Below are positions 11,587 through 23,557 of a DNA stretch of 64,000 nucleotides, piece after piece. Positions within the stretch are counted from its first letter, which is position 1; each line of letters begins with the position of its first letter. Below the pieces are notes generated by a model. The model saw nothing but the letters and a program-made list of their open reading frames with translations. It was not told the DNA's origin and did no database searches. A program made the position numbers and the translations under genes. Source of the stretch: Lasioglossum baleicum (lineage: Eukaryota > Arthropoda > Insecta > Hymenoptera > Halictidae); contig NC_134930.1 of NCBI RefSeq assembly GCF_051020765.1, positions 1,984,001 through 2,048,000 on the forward strand, read 5' to 3'.

Positions 11587-12456
11587 CACAGTGGGTAAAA
11601 TCGACGTTCTAGCTGTTCACGGGCTAAAAACTCAAAGTCCTCATATCGATTTTTAACGAATGCACAATGTTTCTTAAATGTCTATTACATTCGAAAACGA
11701 TAATATTAATTAAAGCTATTAAAAACTCTCGTTACAATAAACGGTCAAAGATCAAACTTTTTCAGATACGATTTATCACCGAAAAAATTCCTTGTCTTCA
11801 TAATGATGTCCTGGAAAACCTACTGAAGATTAAGTGACCAATTTTTTTTATATGAAGAATGTATATCTATGTTGAGAACGCACCAGGAACTAAACATCAT
11901 TGTTCATAATTTATATAAAAAAAAATATTTAATCAACTAAGGAAAATTGTCGAAGTTTTTCACCTTTGACAAGGGATAAAGTTATCATGCCCGGGGATTC
12001 CCATGTTCTGACAAAGTGGAACATTTTCGGCAAGATCTCCTCTAAAAGATCGTGCAAAATTTAGATCCATTATAATCCATTATCCGAAGTTATGATAGTT
12101 TAAAACGTCGCGTGACACGCGCACAGTGGTGAGTTCGATCGAAATCGTGACCAAATTATTCATTATTCACACGAGTTTTCAGACATTTCCGATGGTGTGA
12201 CAAAAAAATGTTTCCTACAAAAAGTAATCAGTACACAGTTTTTTACAAATATCAATACAAAAATTTCAAAAACAATTTTTTTTTAATAAAAAATTGAGGT
12301 CACCTTCTTTATTTATTTATAACTATATATTTTTTATTCAATAATGTTATAGCTGACGGCAAGACGAATCCAACGACCTATTTAATGTGGTCTTTATGTA
12401 TTGAAATAATGGTGAAATAGGCGTGAACAGCTAGAACGTCGGTTTTACCCACTGTG
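11587..12456. mobile_element. Transib-like element (870 bp), TSD CGGCG
   Basis: Ends CACAGTGGGTAAAATCGACG and CCGGTTTTACCCACTGTG-type inverse, extended through TTCTAGCTGTTCACG. Flanked by CGGCG at 11582-11586 and 12457-12461. The interior includes TTTCCGATGGTGTGACAAAA and GACGAATCCAACGACCTA, both also found in the element at 37647. Another CACAGTGG inside at 12122 has no partner. Non-coding. Confidence 0.7.
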
Positions 12457-12466
12457 CGGCGCGGCG

Positions 12467-14155
12467 CACAGTGGTCTAAAACGCAAAATTTAGTGACATT
12501 TTGCCCAAAAACCAACTCTATCATATAGATATCTCTTGAGTGTTTATTGCTTTCTAAATATCCATCAACCTCGAAAATGAAAATATTAATAAAATTTAAT
12601 AAAAAGCATTAGTGTAACAAACAGTTAAAGTTGGAAGTTTTGAAGATAGTCTTTCTCATGGAAAAAATTGCTTTTCTTCTGTAAGATGCCCTGACGATCC
12701 TTTTTAATATTTTCCTTCCAATTTTTTTTTAAATGAAAGGTTAATCTTTACGCTGTAAATTACTATTTGTCAATTGAAAATTAGTATTTGTAATGCATTA
12801 AAAATGTTACGCTAAATGTAATGAAGAAAATTTGCAAAATTATCAAGGCTTCGCAAGGAATATCTTTTGAGTCATAAGAGGTCATAGAATTTGACAAAAG
12901 GGAATATTTTCCGCATACTTTCCTCTATGTAGTCATGCAAAAATCATTTCCTAGATCGTCCTATATCAAAAGTTATTATTGTTTAAAGCCGTCCGTGCGG
13001 CTGTGCGTATTGGTTCTCGCATCTATCGTCGGGACTGCGTGACAACTAAGAAACACTTTATACTTGAAACACTTCAAATCTTTATGCTATGCTACAATTT
13101 TTTGAGCGTTATATACTATGTTTTTTCCTTTTTATTTAAATTTTGTTTTGTGCAGTTTATATTTAGTGCGTACCTCAGTATACTTTATGCATTAGTTCAG
13201 TATTATACCATTGTTTAGTACAGTTTATATTAATATACAAGGAGAATTAAGTATAATTCTCCGAACGCGTTGTATACGTTTTAAACAATCATCTTATACG
13301 ACCGTTTCTCCCATCAATATTCAGAAAAAAATGCTATCGATGAATTGGTTTGCCCGATCGTCAATTTCACGCCTACTCCAAATTTATATTGTTGTCACTT
13401 CGTTCATCATCACACACTCACTGCAACATACTTTAACTCAGCACGAGTCATACGTTGTTTACAGTAATTTATATTTTGTATTTGTTATATTGCGTTTATA
13501 TTTATATTTTGTGTTTGTTATATCTCGTTCGTGATAAAACATATCGTTCCACTAATATTTGGTAAGTACATAAATAGTTGAACATTTATTACGTTAACTA
13601 TTTTCCGTGTTCAACATTTCTTCCTTTATTATTCTGCTATTTGTTATTTATTAAGAATGGAGGCGTTCCGTACAAATCTGAATTTATTATATTTATTACC
13701 ACGTTTTTATTAGCTCGCTTTCTTGTTTGTTTGTTTGTCTGTTCGGTGGCAAATTTTGCAATAGATTTTATTATTGTTTACATTTCACTTTGTGCATTAT
13801 ACAGGTACTATAGATTGTGAATTTATAAGGATCAGATAGATTTTCTCCGGAGGCTTTGGAAAATCAAGAAACAAATTTTATTCAAATAGCGATTTCTCAA
13901 AAATTTAGAAAAATAATATATTGACTAAGCTGAATGTATTCCGTTTCAAAAAAATTTGCTAAAGGTTGTTAAATTTGTAAATATGTTTAAAAAATAGTAA
14001 AAAAAACTATTACATAAACGAAAAGTATACCACATTATACATTATTAAAAAAGATTACATGTTAATATCCTACACCCCAAATTTCACGTCGATATCTTTA
14101 ATAACTTAGAAGTTATACCAAAATGTCACTAAATTTCGCGTTTTAGACCACTGTG
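12467..14155. mobile_element. Transib-like element (1.7 kb), TSD CGGCG
   Basis: Ends CACAGTGGTCTAAAACGC and GCGTTTTAGACCACTGTG, with inverted similarity over ~40 bp (AAATTTAGTGACATTTTG). Flanks are CGGCG (12462-12466) and CGGCG (14156-14160). The interior (about 12980-13830) has several open frames rich in F, Y, L and I. They look like AT-rich chance frames; none resembles a Transib transposase. Confidence 0.65.
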
Positions 14156-14165
14156 CGGCGGGGCG

Positions 14166-14892
14166 TACAGTCGGAACTTTCGACCAAACTGAGAAAATTG
14201 CGAGAAAATTCGTTAAACTTTCATAATTTCAAGAAAATATGGTTTCTCCGTTACCACGCGCGGAAAAATTTCTTTTTAACATGTTATATATCACTTCCCG
14301 TAGATTTTTTCACGCTGATTTCAAATCTGGTCTCAAAATTTGTCTACGACCTCAGGATTTTACAAGAAATCGATTTTTGTGAACAGAACTAATGTCCTAA
14401 TCATTTTTTCGTTGAAATGATTTGATAACCCACCAGTTTGAAGGTATATTGTATTCTCATATATAAAACACAATAAAATTAAACATAATGAAGTATTCGA
14501 ACGTTTATTTGACGTATATCACTTGACGAACGATCACCCGACGTATCGCTGCGATTGTCGCTGGCACTCCTTGTAGGCTATGTGAGACTGTATTGTAATT
14601 TAAATTAGATATCTATTTTCCATGATTATATTTTCATTTACACAGGAAGAACGTAAGTATTTAATCTTTTTTAACTTACTTCTCATCAACGAATTCTTTA
14701 ACTTCTGGTGATAAAAATAAGAATAATGTATGATAGGTTGAACGTTAAAAAACGTTCGTACCAAAATCTCCCTATTTTTCCCATATTCTGTCAAGTTTCA
14801 GCTATAATTTAACAAAAATTTCATCGCTCTACCTCATGTCTATCGAAAGTTCTTTGATTTTGAATCGAGTTTGGTCGAAAGTTCCCACTGTA
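14166..14892. mobile_element. Degenerate Transib-like element (727 bp)
   Basis: Ends TACAGTCGGAACTTTCGACC and its inverse, GGTCGAAAGTTCCCACTGTA: both heptamers have decayed by substitution. Right flank CGGCG (14893-14897), left flank GGGCG (14161-14165). The interior matches the 510-bp family (ACCACGCGCGG, CTACGACCTCAGGA) but has ~220 extra bp around 14390-14740. Confidence 0.55.
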
Positions 14893-14897
14893 CGGCG

Positions 14898-15213
14898 CGC
14901 CGGTTGCCGGGCGTTGGTGGTGTCACGCGGCACAATCGAGGGAAGGAGGAAACTAATATACATATAGTCGTCGAACTGACACTCGTATTTTGCCGCGAAT
15001 GAACTAAGGGAAAGAGTAACTCGCGGAAAGATATATCTTATAACTCTTACACTAACAATAAGAGGTAAAGTGAATGAGGCGAGGTGAAGCGAAATGAGAT
15101 GTGCTCGTGGTCAAAGACAATTTTTTTTATTAGCATTGTTACAGTCCCTCATCAGACATTATATACTGGGTCTTATCGGCGCATCGTGGGGGGTATCGAT
15201 TGGGTTTCAGGTG
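14898..15213. other. Flank left of the copia element, no gene
   Basis: Starts GCGCGCCGGTTGCC, resembling the GC-rich centre of the interrupted TACAGGGTGT foldback, then unrecognised sequence. Just before the copia insertion are GGTATCGATTGGG repeats that continue on its far side. Confidence 0.35.
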
Positions 15214-15548
15214 TGTTGGAATTTGAATACTTGGCGGGAGTTCATAATGATTCTGCATGTTGGTAACACCGAAAGTGTGGATGCGTGAGAGAGTTGGTAG
15301 AAGCGGTAGAGAGAGAGTATTGTAAAGATGTCGAGCGAAAAATGGTCTGTAAATGCCACGTGTGTGTAAAAGATTATACGAGAGTCACAAAATCCAGTGT
15401 AATCGAATTATTATACTAAAGCAAATTGTGAAGTTTTGTTGCCGGGCAAAAGTAGTGTTTTGTGCAGCCCAAAATAAAAGTTTATTTTCTGTTCCTTTGT
15501 AAAACCAAAGATTAAAATCATTTGTAATATAGCCCACGCTGTCCAACA
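15214..15548 (+). repeat. Copia 5-prime LTR
   Basis: 335 bp, TGTTGGAATTTG to GCTGTCCAACA. Contains AATAAAAG (a likely poly(A) signal, about 15473) and runs directly into the primer-binding site. Confidence 0.95.
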
Positions 15549-15562
15549 GGTTATGGGCCCAG
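15549..15562 (+). other. Copia primer-binding site (initiator Met tRNA, internal)
   Basis: GGTTATGGGCCCAG, directly after the 5-prime LTR. It is complementary to the anticodon stem-loop (CTGGGCCCATAACC) of initiator tRNA-Met rather than to a tRNA 3-prime end. This is how Drosophila copia primes, using a cleaved half-tRNA. Confidence 0.85.
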
Positions 15563-15712
15563 TATCGTGACTTTAAGGGCTATAGAATAACTATTGAAAA
15601 GTAAAAAGGAAAAGCTAGTTAGAGCTGTAATAACGTCGCACGACTTATTAAAAACAAAAAATTTTTCTTCTATTTCTAATAAATTGAAAAAAAGTAAAGA
15701 AACTCCGAAATA

Positions 15713-18700
15713 ATGGCAACAAACAGTAACGAAGACTATTCACGTGTTGAAAAGTTAACCGGGCCGGAAAATTTTCAGCTCTGGAAATTTGAGATTAAAA
15801 TACTACTAAAGGCCAGTGACTTGTTCAATGTGGTGTTGGAAAATGCACCTAATCCGGTGACACCGGAGTGGTCCAGGAAGGACGCAAAAGCACAAAAAAT
15901 TATAATATTAACGTTAGATAAAAAGCCGTTAATACATGTAATAAATTGTTCCACAGCAAAGGAGATGTGGACTAAAATCACTGCAGTTTTCGAAAGAGAT
16001 AATGAGCAGTTAAAGTGTCAACTAATGCAAGAGTTTTTTGCTTACGAATTTAAGAAAGGCACTGAAATAACGACATCGATAAGTGGGTTACAAAACTTAG
16101 CACACAGGCTAAACTCGTTGGGAAACAAAATAACAGACGATATGTTAATATCGAAAATTGTAACGTCTCTGCCAGAAATGTACAGACATTTTGTAAGTGC
16201 CTGGGAATCGACACTAAAAACTGACAGAACAATTGAAAACTTAACTGCTAGATTAACAATGGAAGAAGGAAGAAACAAGGAACCAGAAGAAAAAGTAACT
16301 GAAGTGGCATTTAAAGCAAGTAGTTCGACTGGCTATAGATACAACAAAAATCTAAAAACAAAAGAGACAAATAATAACTCGGAAAGGAAATGCTACAATT
16401 GTAACGGAATCGGACATTTTGCCAAACAATGTCATAAAACGAGTAAAAAGAGAACCTTTTGCAGCATATGTAAAAAAGACAATCACATAGACCGAGACTG
16501 CTATTTCAGGAATAAATCTAAGGATAGAAATCAAACAAACGTGGTTTCATTTCTTGCAAACAGAGCTCCAACCAGCAGATGGATCATGGACTCCGGTACG
16601 ACAGCTCATATGGCGAATGATGATAAACTAATATATAATGTAAAACCAAAGGACTCTAGTATACATACAGCCAAAGTAAATCAAATAATGAAAGCAGAGG
16701 GAACTGGACACGGTGAGTTCAAATCATGCAATCTTAAAAACATCATTTATGTTCCAGATTTAGCTTCTAACCTGTTATCGGTTAGCGAAATTACTGCAAC
16801 TAACGCAACAGTTATTTTCTCAAAAGATAAAGTGGTAGTAAAAAAGGATAACACTGAAATTCTGCAAGGAAATAAAAATAAAGACGGACTGTACGAAGTC
16901 GAACTCAGAAGAAAACCAGTAGAAAATTCGTACTTGACAAGAAACATCAAATCAATAGAATATTGGCACAAGGTGCTGGGTCACCTGAATAAAGAGAGCA
17001 TGAAGAGACTGTCGACCATGTCAGAAGGAATGAACTTCAGCACTACAGAGGTAGACAAAGTGAACATATTCTGCGACATCTGCGCTAAAGCAAAACAAGC
17101 GAGACAACCATTCGGAAATGAAAGAAGCAGAGCAACGAGACCATTGGAGCTAGTGCATACTGATCTGTGCGGTCCAATAAGTCTTAATACATGGGACAAT
17201 AAGAGATACATTTTGACGTTTTTAGACGATTACACACACTTTGCAGTAACACTGTTAGTAGCAACTAAAAATGAAGTGACAGATAGGTTCAAAGAATACA
17301 CACAATGGGTAGAAGCAAAGTGGAATCTTAAAATATCAAAACTAAGATGCGACAACGGGCGCGAATATATAAATACAGGATTAATGAACTGGTGCAAATC
17401 CAAAGGAATTCAGATGGACTGTACCACGCCCTATACTCCACAATTGAATGGCCGAGCAGGAAGGATGAACAGAACTATAATGGAAAAGACTAGAGCCCTG
17501 CTCATCGAATCTGGTCTAAAAAAAGAAATGTGGGGAGAAGCTGTGCATTCGGCTACCTATCTGGTTAACAGAAGCCCAACGAAGGTTCTAAAAGTGACGC
17601 CTTTTCAAAAATGGATGAACAAGAAACCCGATTTAAAAAATTTAAGAATGTTTGGCTGTAGAGCGTTTGCAAAAGTGCTCACTCCTGTGAAGAAACTAGA
17701 CGAAAGGAGTAGAGAATACAAACTCGTAGGATATGCACCGAATGCATATCGGCTGTGGGATGACGCAGCGAGAAAAATAGTCCTGTCCAGAGACGTAAAG
17801 TTTGAAGAAAATAAAAGTAAAGAGTTCAGAAACCGATAAATTCGGAAACGAAATGTTCGGTGAAGAGTCCTCAGAAGCAGGAGAAGAAAACGAAAACGAG
17901 CTATCAGGCACAGAAGATACAGAAGATTCAAATGAAAGAGAAGAGATAATCTCATCCGAAGAATTTGACGATGCAGAAGAAAATCAAGAAAACACCAGGG
18001 AAGAGACTGGAACACCAGAAATTCGAAGATCACAAAGACCTAGAAGAATTCCGGAAAGGTTCAACGATTATATTGCACTTTTTACATATAATGAAGCTGT
18101 TACAGGTTCCGATAGAAAAGATTGGAAAAAAGCCATCGATGAAGAGAAGAAATCACTAAGCAAAAACAATGTATGGGAGCTAGTGGACAGTGGGGCAGCT
18201 GTCGGAAAGAAACTGTTATCCAGCCGATGGGTTTTCAAGGAAAAGGAAAACGGTTTAAAAAAGGCTCGTCTGGTTGTCAGAGGGTGCCAACAAAAACACG
18301 GTATAGATTATGAAGAGACGTTCAGTCCGGTAATAAGTAACAACTCACTGAGAATATTGTTCGCGCTCGCTACAACGAGTAAGTATCACATAGTAACTTT
18401 TGACGTAAAAACAGCCTTCCTATATGGTGATCTTGAGGAAGAGGTTTTTATGTTACCCCCTGAGGGCTATGAGTACGGTAAAAAAATTTGTAAATTGAAA
18501 AAGGCTCTCTATGGGTTGAAACAAGCTCCATTACGGTGGAATCTAAAATTGACTAATTTTTGAAGGAAAAACAGTTGTGTCAACTGAAAACAGAACAATG
18601 TTTGTTCAAACATAATAATAATTCATTAATTTTAGGAATTTATGTGGACGACGGCATTATAATTGGTCAAAGTATGAAAGAAATTGATAACCTGCTTAAG

Positions 18701-19594
18701 GACTTAGAAGCGAAATTCGAAATTAGAATCCTTAAAAATCCAAAGACTTTCCTAGGTCAAGAAATTTACAGAAACCAAGGAAGTTTAAAACTTTCTCAGA
18801 CTAAGTATACCAGGAGAATTCTTGAGAAGTTCAACATGGAGAACGCCAAACAAGTGAACACACCCTTGATGCCGAATAATACAGATGAATCTCAATACTC
18901 AGAAGAAGTAACATTTCCCTATCGAGAGGCTGTTGGAAGCCTGTTATACCTATCAAGTAAGACTAGACCTGACATTGCCTATGCAACGGGATATGTAAGT
19001 AGGTATACCACGAAACCAAAGTCCAACAATGTGAAAGATGTAAAACGTATATATAGGTACTTGAGGGGCACAATTCAAACGGGAATTGGCTATGACGAAA
19101 AATATAATGCGGATGTTATTGAGGCATACTGTGATGCAGACTTTGCGGGAGATACGGAAAGCCGTAAAAGCACTACTGGTTACGTGATATTGTATGGGGG
19201 AGGTCCAATTGCTTGGTACTCTAGAAAACAAGAAATAGTAGCTCTCTCAACCACTGAGGCTGAGTATATTGCAGCAGCGGACTGTTGTAGAGAACTTCTA
19301 TATCTAAAATCCTTACTTGAAGAACTAACAAATCGTAGCTTTCTTGTAAATTTAAAAGTAGATAATCAGAGTGCGATTCACTTAATGAAAAACGGAATAA
19401 TGAACAAACGGTCCAAACACATTGACGTTAAATATCATTTTATACACGAAAAAGTAAGAAACAAAATACTAAACGTAACTTACTGTCAAACGGAAAAACA
19501 ATGTGCGGACGTATTAACGAAAGCGTTATCAGGTGTCAAATTCGAGTCATTTCGAGACATGTTAGTTGAACCGATAGAGTATGACAGTGAGTGA
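15713..19594 (+). pseudogene. Copia gag-pol polyprotein, frameshifted
   Basis: The first frame (15713-17839) holds Gag, two CCHC knuckles (CYNCNGIGHFAKQC near residue 227, CSICKKDNHIDRDC after it), protease WIMDSGTTAH (~292), and integrase with HTDLCGP and DNGREY. At the third DDE position, 35 residues after the DNGREY Asp, the residue is Gly (NGRAGRMN, ~586) instead of Glu. The frame then shifts near 17810 into 17802-18563 (start of RT), and again at a T5 run near 18555 into 18560-19594, which carries YVDD, RNase H (AYCDADFAGD) and ALSTTEAEY. Both shifts lie beside homopolymers, so sequencing error is possible for them but less so for the Gly. Confidence 0.9.
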
Positions 19595-19663
19595 AATAAA
19601 AAAAAAATAATAATAAAATAATTTTTCGCCTGTAAATTACCAAGATGCAGAATCAAGGAAGAG

Positions 19664-19998
19664 TGTTGGAATTTGAATACTTGGCGGGAGTTCATAATGA
19701 TTCTGCATGTTGGTAACACCGAAAGTGTGGATGCGTGAGAGAGTTGGTAGAAGCGGTAGAGAGAGAGTATTGTAAAGATGTCGAGCGAAAAATGGTCTGT
19801 AAATGCCACGTGTGTGTAAAAGATTATACGAGAGTCACAAAATCCAGTGTAATCGAATTATTATACTAAAGCAAATTGTGAAGTTTTGTTGCCGGGCAAA
19901 AGTAGTGTTTTGTGCAGCCCAAAATAAAAGTTTATTTTCTGTTCCTTTGTAAAACCAAAGATTAAAATCATTTGTAATATAGCCCACGCTGTCCAACA
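19664..19998 (+). repeat. Copia 3-prime LTR
   Basis: Same 335 bp as the 5-prime LTR. It is preceded by a purine stretch AATCAAGGAAGAG (19651-19663), which would serve as polypurine tract. Confidence 0.95.
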
Positions 19999-20156
19999 AG
20001 GTGAATTGTCTATCGGTCTAACGAATGGTTTTCTTATCGCCGTATCGTAGAGGTATCGGTTCAGGTGCCGATTGAGGTATTGGTTAAGGTATCGGTTGAG
20101 GTATTGATTATGTTTCGGATGTTTTATACTCATTGCATGGTTACAGTGGCACGCCG
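19999..20156. repeat. GGTATYGRTTGA minisatellite and CGCCG-flanked heptamer
   Basis: About six 12-bp units (20050-20110) continuing the array left of the copia. At 20152-20156 is CGCCG followed by CACGGTGGTGCG, a possible lone Transib-like end whose partner I could not find. Confidence 0.4.
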
Positions 20157-20189
20157 CACGGTGGTGCGAACAGGGAAAAAAATTAATTT

Positions 20190-21850
20190 TTCGAATGTTA
20201 GGTACGGGTCATTCCATGCCGAATCGATCACTTTTTGCAGACACCATCGTCGATTCTGTTCTAAACGAAATATGTTGTAGTCCATGAAAATTAGGGGGGG
20301 TTTAAGTCATCATTTTGCCGGTTTCTAATTTTTTTAGAAATGGCAGGCCTTCAAAGTTGTCAATTTTTGCCCATTTCGGCAAAAACGGGCCACGCTTACG
20401 AATTTTTGTCTCGGGAACTGTTTGTCCGATTGACCTACATTTTTCTTTGTTTATTCGGGAAGAATTGGGCTATTACAAAACAATTTTCTCAACCTCGAAA
20501 ATCAACTTTATAATGTCGAAAAATGGAAACAAATTCTTTTTTTACGGTTTTTTCGATGAGGGGTCGGAGTGATTTCAATTTTGAAAAAAATATGGTTATA
20601 TTCCTTGAAGTTTCTCCTTTAAAATGAGCCCTTGAAAAAGATGGTGTCATTAAAATTGGCGTCACAATGAGCTTGTAAAGGACGCCGCGTACCTCCGTTT
20701 CAGGTAGAGACGAGTCGAGCGCACGGCTATTGTGGTCCGTTGTCTACCGCTGGTCTCAAGAAAATACCAGCAGACTGTATACCACTAAATAACCCCATTT
20801 ATACCTCGAGAACAATATAAGTAACCACTCTTGGCCAACAACACCTTTTTAATCATGACTTTATTTATAGATATTAGTTTTTATACGAATTTTATATGTT
20901 CTACAAAAAAGGTGTCGTTGCTCAATGGAAGCTACGAGAAGGTGGTGGTTTTCTTCCATCGGGGAGGGATAAGCAGAGTTTATGGTAAGAAGTATGAATA
21001 GGATCATTGTGTGGGATAAACTTAAGGATTATGGGAAAAATATAAGAAAAACTATTTCGTTACACTAAAAACAGAGCCATCATTATCGCACGAGCAAGTT
21101 TTGCATAGCAGTTCTTTATTCGATAATGGGGTAAAGCTATGAAAGCTTCTAGTGCCTCTAATTGGTAATGCTGTTGCAAAGCGAGCTTGTAAACAATCAG
21201 CATGTTTGTTATTGTAACCAAGAGTGGTTACTAATATTGTTCTCCAGGTATAAATAGGCTTATTTAGTCGTATACAGTCTGCTGGCATTTTCTTGAGACC
21301 AGCGATGTAGACAACCGACCATAATAGCCGTGCGCTCGACTCGTCTCTACCTGAAACGGGGGTACGCGGCGTCCTTTAATACCTCATTGTGACGCCAATT
21401 TTAATGACACCATCTTTTTCAAGGGCTCATTTTAGAGGGGAAACAACAAGGAATATAACCATATTTTTTTCAAAATCGAAATCGCTCCGGCCCCTCATCG
21501 AAAAAAACGTAAAAAAAGAATTTGTTTCCATTTTTCGATATTATAAAGTTGATTTTGGAGGTTGAAACAATTATTTTGTAATAGCCCAATCCTTCCCGAA
21601 TAAAACAAAAAAAATGTAGCTCAATCGGACAAACAGTTCCCGAGATAAAAATTCGTAAGCGAGACCCGTTTACGCCGAAATGGGCAAAAACTGAAAACTT
21701 TGAAGGCCTGCCATTTCTAAAAAAATTTGAAACCGGCAAAATGATGACTTAAACCCCCCCTAATTTCTCATGGACTACAACATATTTCATTTAGAACAAA
21801 ATCGACGATGGTGCCTGCAAAAAGGTTTGGGCATGGAATGACCCGTACAT
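20190..21850. repeat. 1.6-kb foldback element
   Basis: The arm at about 20205-20830 (GTACGGGTCATTCCATGCC, CCATGAAAATTAGGGGGG, GGTAGAGACGAGTCGAGCGC) returns inverted at about 21230-21847, with the centre near 21000. Arm identity looks about 90 percent. The mirrored open frames at 20315 and 21470 (MPVSNFFRNGRPSK in both) come from the symmetry, not from genes. Confidence 0.7.
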
Positions 21851-22008
21851 AAATTTTTCATTATAATTTCGTTTACTAAATAGTTGGAGTATTTAAACTA
21901 ACTTAAACATTCTGAACAACTTTTGTCATTACATGTACCCGGTGCTCGGTTTTAGTTTTCCATCACCACCTAATCCTAACTAATTCTGATCGCATAATTT
22001 TTGCATTC

Positions 22009-22340
22009 TACAGAGTGTCTCAAACTTCGTGAACTTCCCGAAAGGGAGTGGTTCCTGAGACCATTTCAAGCGACATTTTCCTATGCAAAAATGTTATTCG
22101 CGGCTTTGTTTAAGAGTTATTAACGAAAAATACGGACCAATCAGAGCGCGACCTAGACGCGACTTGCCACAGTCGGCCCGGCGCGCCAACTGTCTATTGG
22201 CGCTCTGATTGGTCCGTGTTTTTCGTTAATAACTCCTAAACAAAGCCGTGGATAACATTTTTGCAAAGGAAAATGTCGCTTGAAATGGTCTCAGGAACCA
22301 CCTCCTTTCGGGAAGTTCACGAATTTTGGGACACCTTGTA
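22009..22340. mobile_element. TACAGAGTGTC foldback element
   Basis: Inverted arms of ~160 bp (GGTTCCTGAGACCATTTCA, GTTATTAACGAAAAA) around a GC-rich centre (GTCGGCCCGGCGCGCC). Flanked by TA on the right. It interrupts another repeat, CACCTAATCCTAACTAATTC, which resumes inverted at 22395-22412 and recurs at 43065-43090. Confidence 0.65.
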
Positions 22341-23195
22341 TATAGCCGTCATACAGAATTTGAACTAGTAATGGAAAAATCATACGATCATAATTAGTTA
22401 GGATTAGGTGGGGGGGGGGGGCCACGCATACGAAAATCCAGAAGTCGTCTTTCAAAATTGAAAGCTCACCCTATACATATAGAGTGACACTCTGTTTTGT
22501 TTTCTCTTTCTTTCCCACAACGTGTTTACAAACAGAAAATAAACAGATGCCGCCCCGCGGAGCAGGATTACCACGGAGCATGCAAGAATACGGAAAATTC
22601 AATACAGTATTAGCAATAGGTTTTTGCGAATATCTCGAGAACTAATGTAAGTCCGAGCGACAGATAGATGTATGTATTGACAAAAGTTGTTCAGAATGTT
22701 GTCCTTGACAACATATGTCAAGGTGAAGGTCATCCGAGAAGGCTCCTCTCAAAACTACATTTACCAACATTTTTTGTTAAGACTTTCAAAGTGCTCGCGT
22801 AATTCAAGTTCACGGATTCGTGTTCACGGATCCGTATTCACGTGTTCGTGGATGCGTGTACAACCTCTCTTCCATGCAACACGCGCCTTCGTCGCACAGG
22901 GCGCTCCTCGCTTCCTCGCGGCCGCGATGCGCGAAGCCTTCGCGAGACATGCGCACTACTCGCTACGGGCGAAGCGCGTTCTTTCTCCATGGTAACGGTG
23001 GATGCTGGTGGGAGGCAGTTGGTGCTGTGGTGTGGACGGTCTTGCCTCAAATGAGGCAAACATGCCCATCCCTGGTGTACAGTGTACACGGATCCGCATT
23101 CACGGATTCGTATTCACCGATCCTTAAATTCGTACTACATGCACGGTTCACGTACCATGTGTATTTACATACACGTGAAACGGGAATCTCTAGTA
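22341..23195. other. Non-coding, with TTCACGGATTCGT repeats
   Basis: Short TTCACGGATNCGTRTTCACG repeats at 22807-22856 and 23086-23125 bracket a GC-rich block (22860-23080). The GC-rich open frames in that block overlap on both strands and show no recognisable domain. Confidence 0.4.
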
Positions 23196-23557
23196 TACAG
23201 GGTGTCCCAAAATTCCTTCAACAGCCGGAAATGGGAGGTTCCTAAGATCATTTGGAGCAACATTTTCCTTTGCAAAATTGTTATCCGCGGCTTTGTTTCG
23301 GAATTATTAACGAAAAACCACGGACCAATCAGAGCGCGACCTAGACGCGAGTTGGCACAATCGGCCCGGCGCGCCAACTGTCTATTGGCCGACTGTGCCA
23401 ACTCGCGTCTAGGTCGCGCTCTGATTGGTCCGTGGTTTTTCGTTAATAATTCCGAAACAAAGCCGCGGATAACAATTTTGCAAAGGAAAATGTTGCTCCA
23501 AATGATCTTAGGAACCTCCCATTTCCGGCTGTTGAAGGAATTTTGGGACACCCTGTA
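23196..23557. mobile_element. TACAGGGTGTCCC foldback element (362 bp)
   Basis: Near-perfect palindrome with ends TACAGGGTGTCCCAAAATTC and its inverse, TA on the left. The arms are ~175 bp around GGCCCGGCGCGCCAACTG. The long open frames on both strands (up to 158 codons) are mirror images of each other and not genes. Confidence 0.75.

Larger units (their letters stand above)
15214..19998 (+). mobile_element. Full-length Ty1/copia retrotransposon
   Basis: LTRs 15214-15548 and 19664-19998 (335 bp each, TGTTGG to CCAACA) look identical base for base when read side by side. The 5-bp target duplication is AGGTG (15209-15213, 19999-20003). Gag-PR-IN-RT-RNaseH order is the copia order. It sits in a GGTATYGRTTGA minisatellite. 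Identical LTRs imply a very recent insertion, but the coding region has two frameshifts and a lost integrase catalytic residue. Confidence 0.95.

Noticed and set aside
12979..13820. Three consecutive open frames rich in F, Y, L and I, possible membrane proteins
   Set aside because: AT-rich codons alone give this composition; they lie inside a Transib-like element, in different frames, with no conserved motif.
17802..17839. Programmed +1 frameshift in copia pol
   Set aside because: The shift lies between integrase and RT, not at the gag-pol border, and there is a second opposite shift in RT; decay or sequencing error is simpler.
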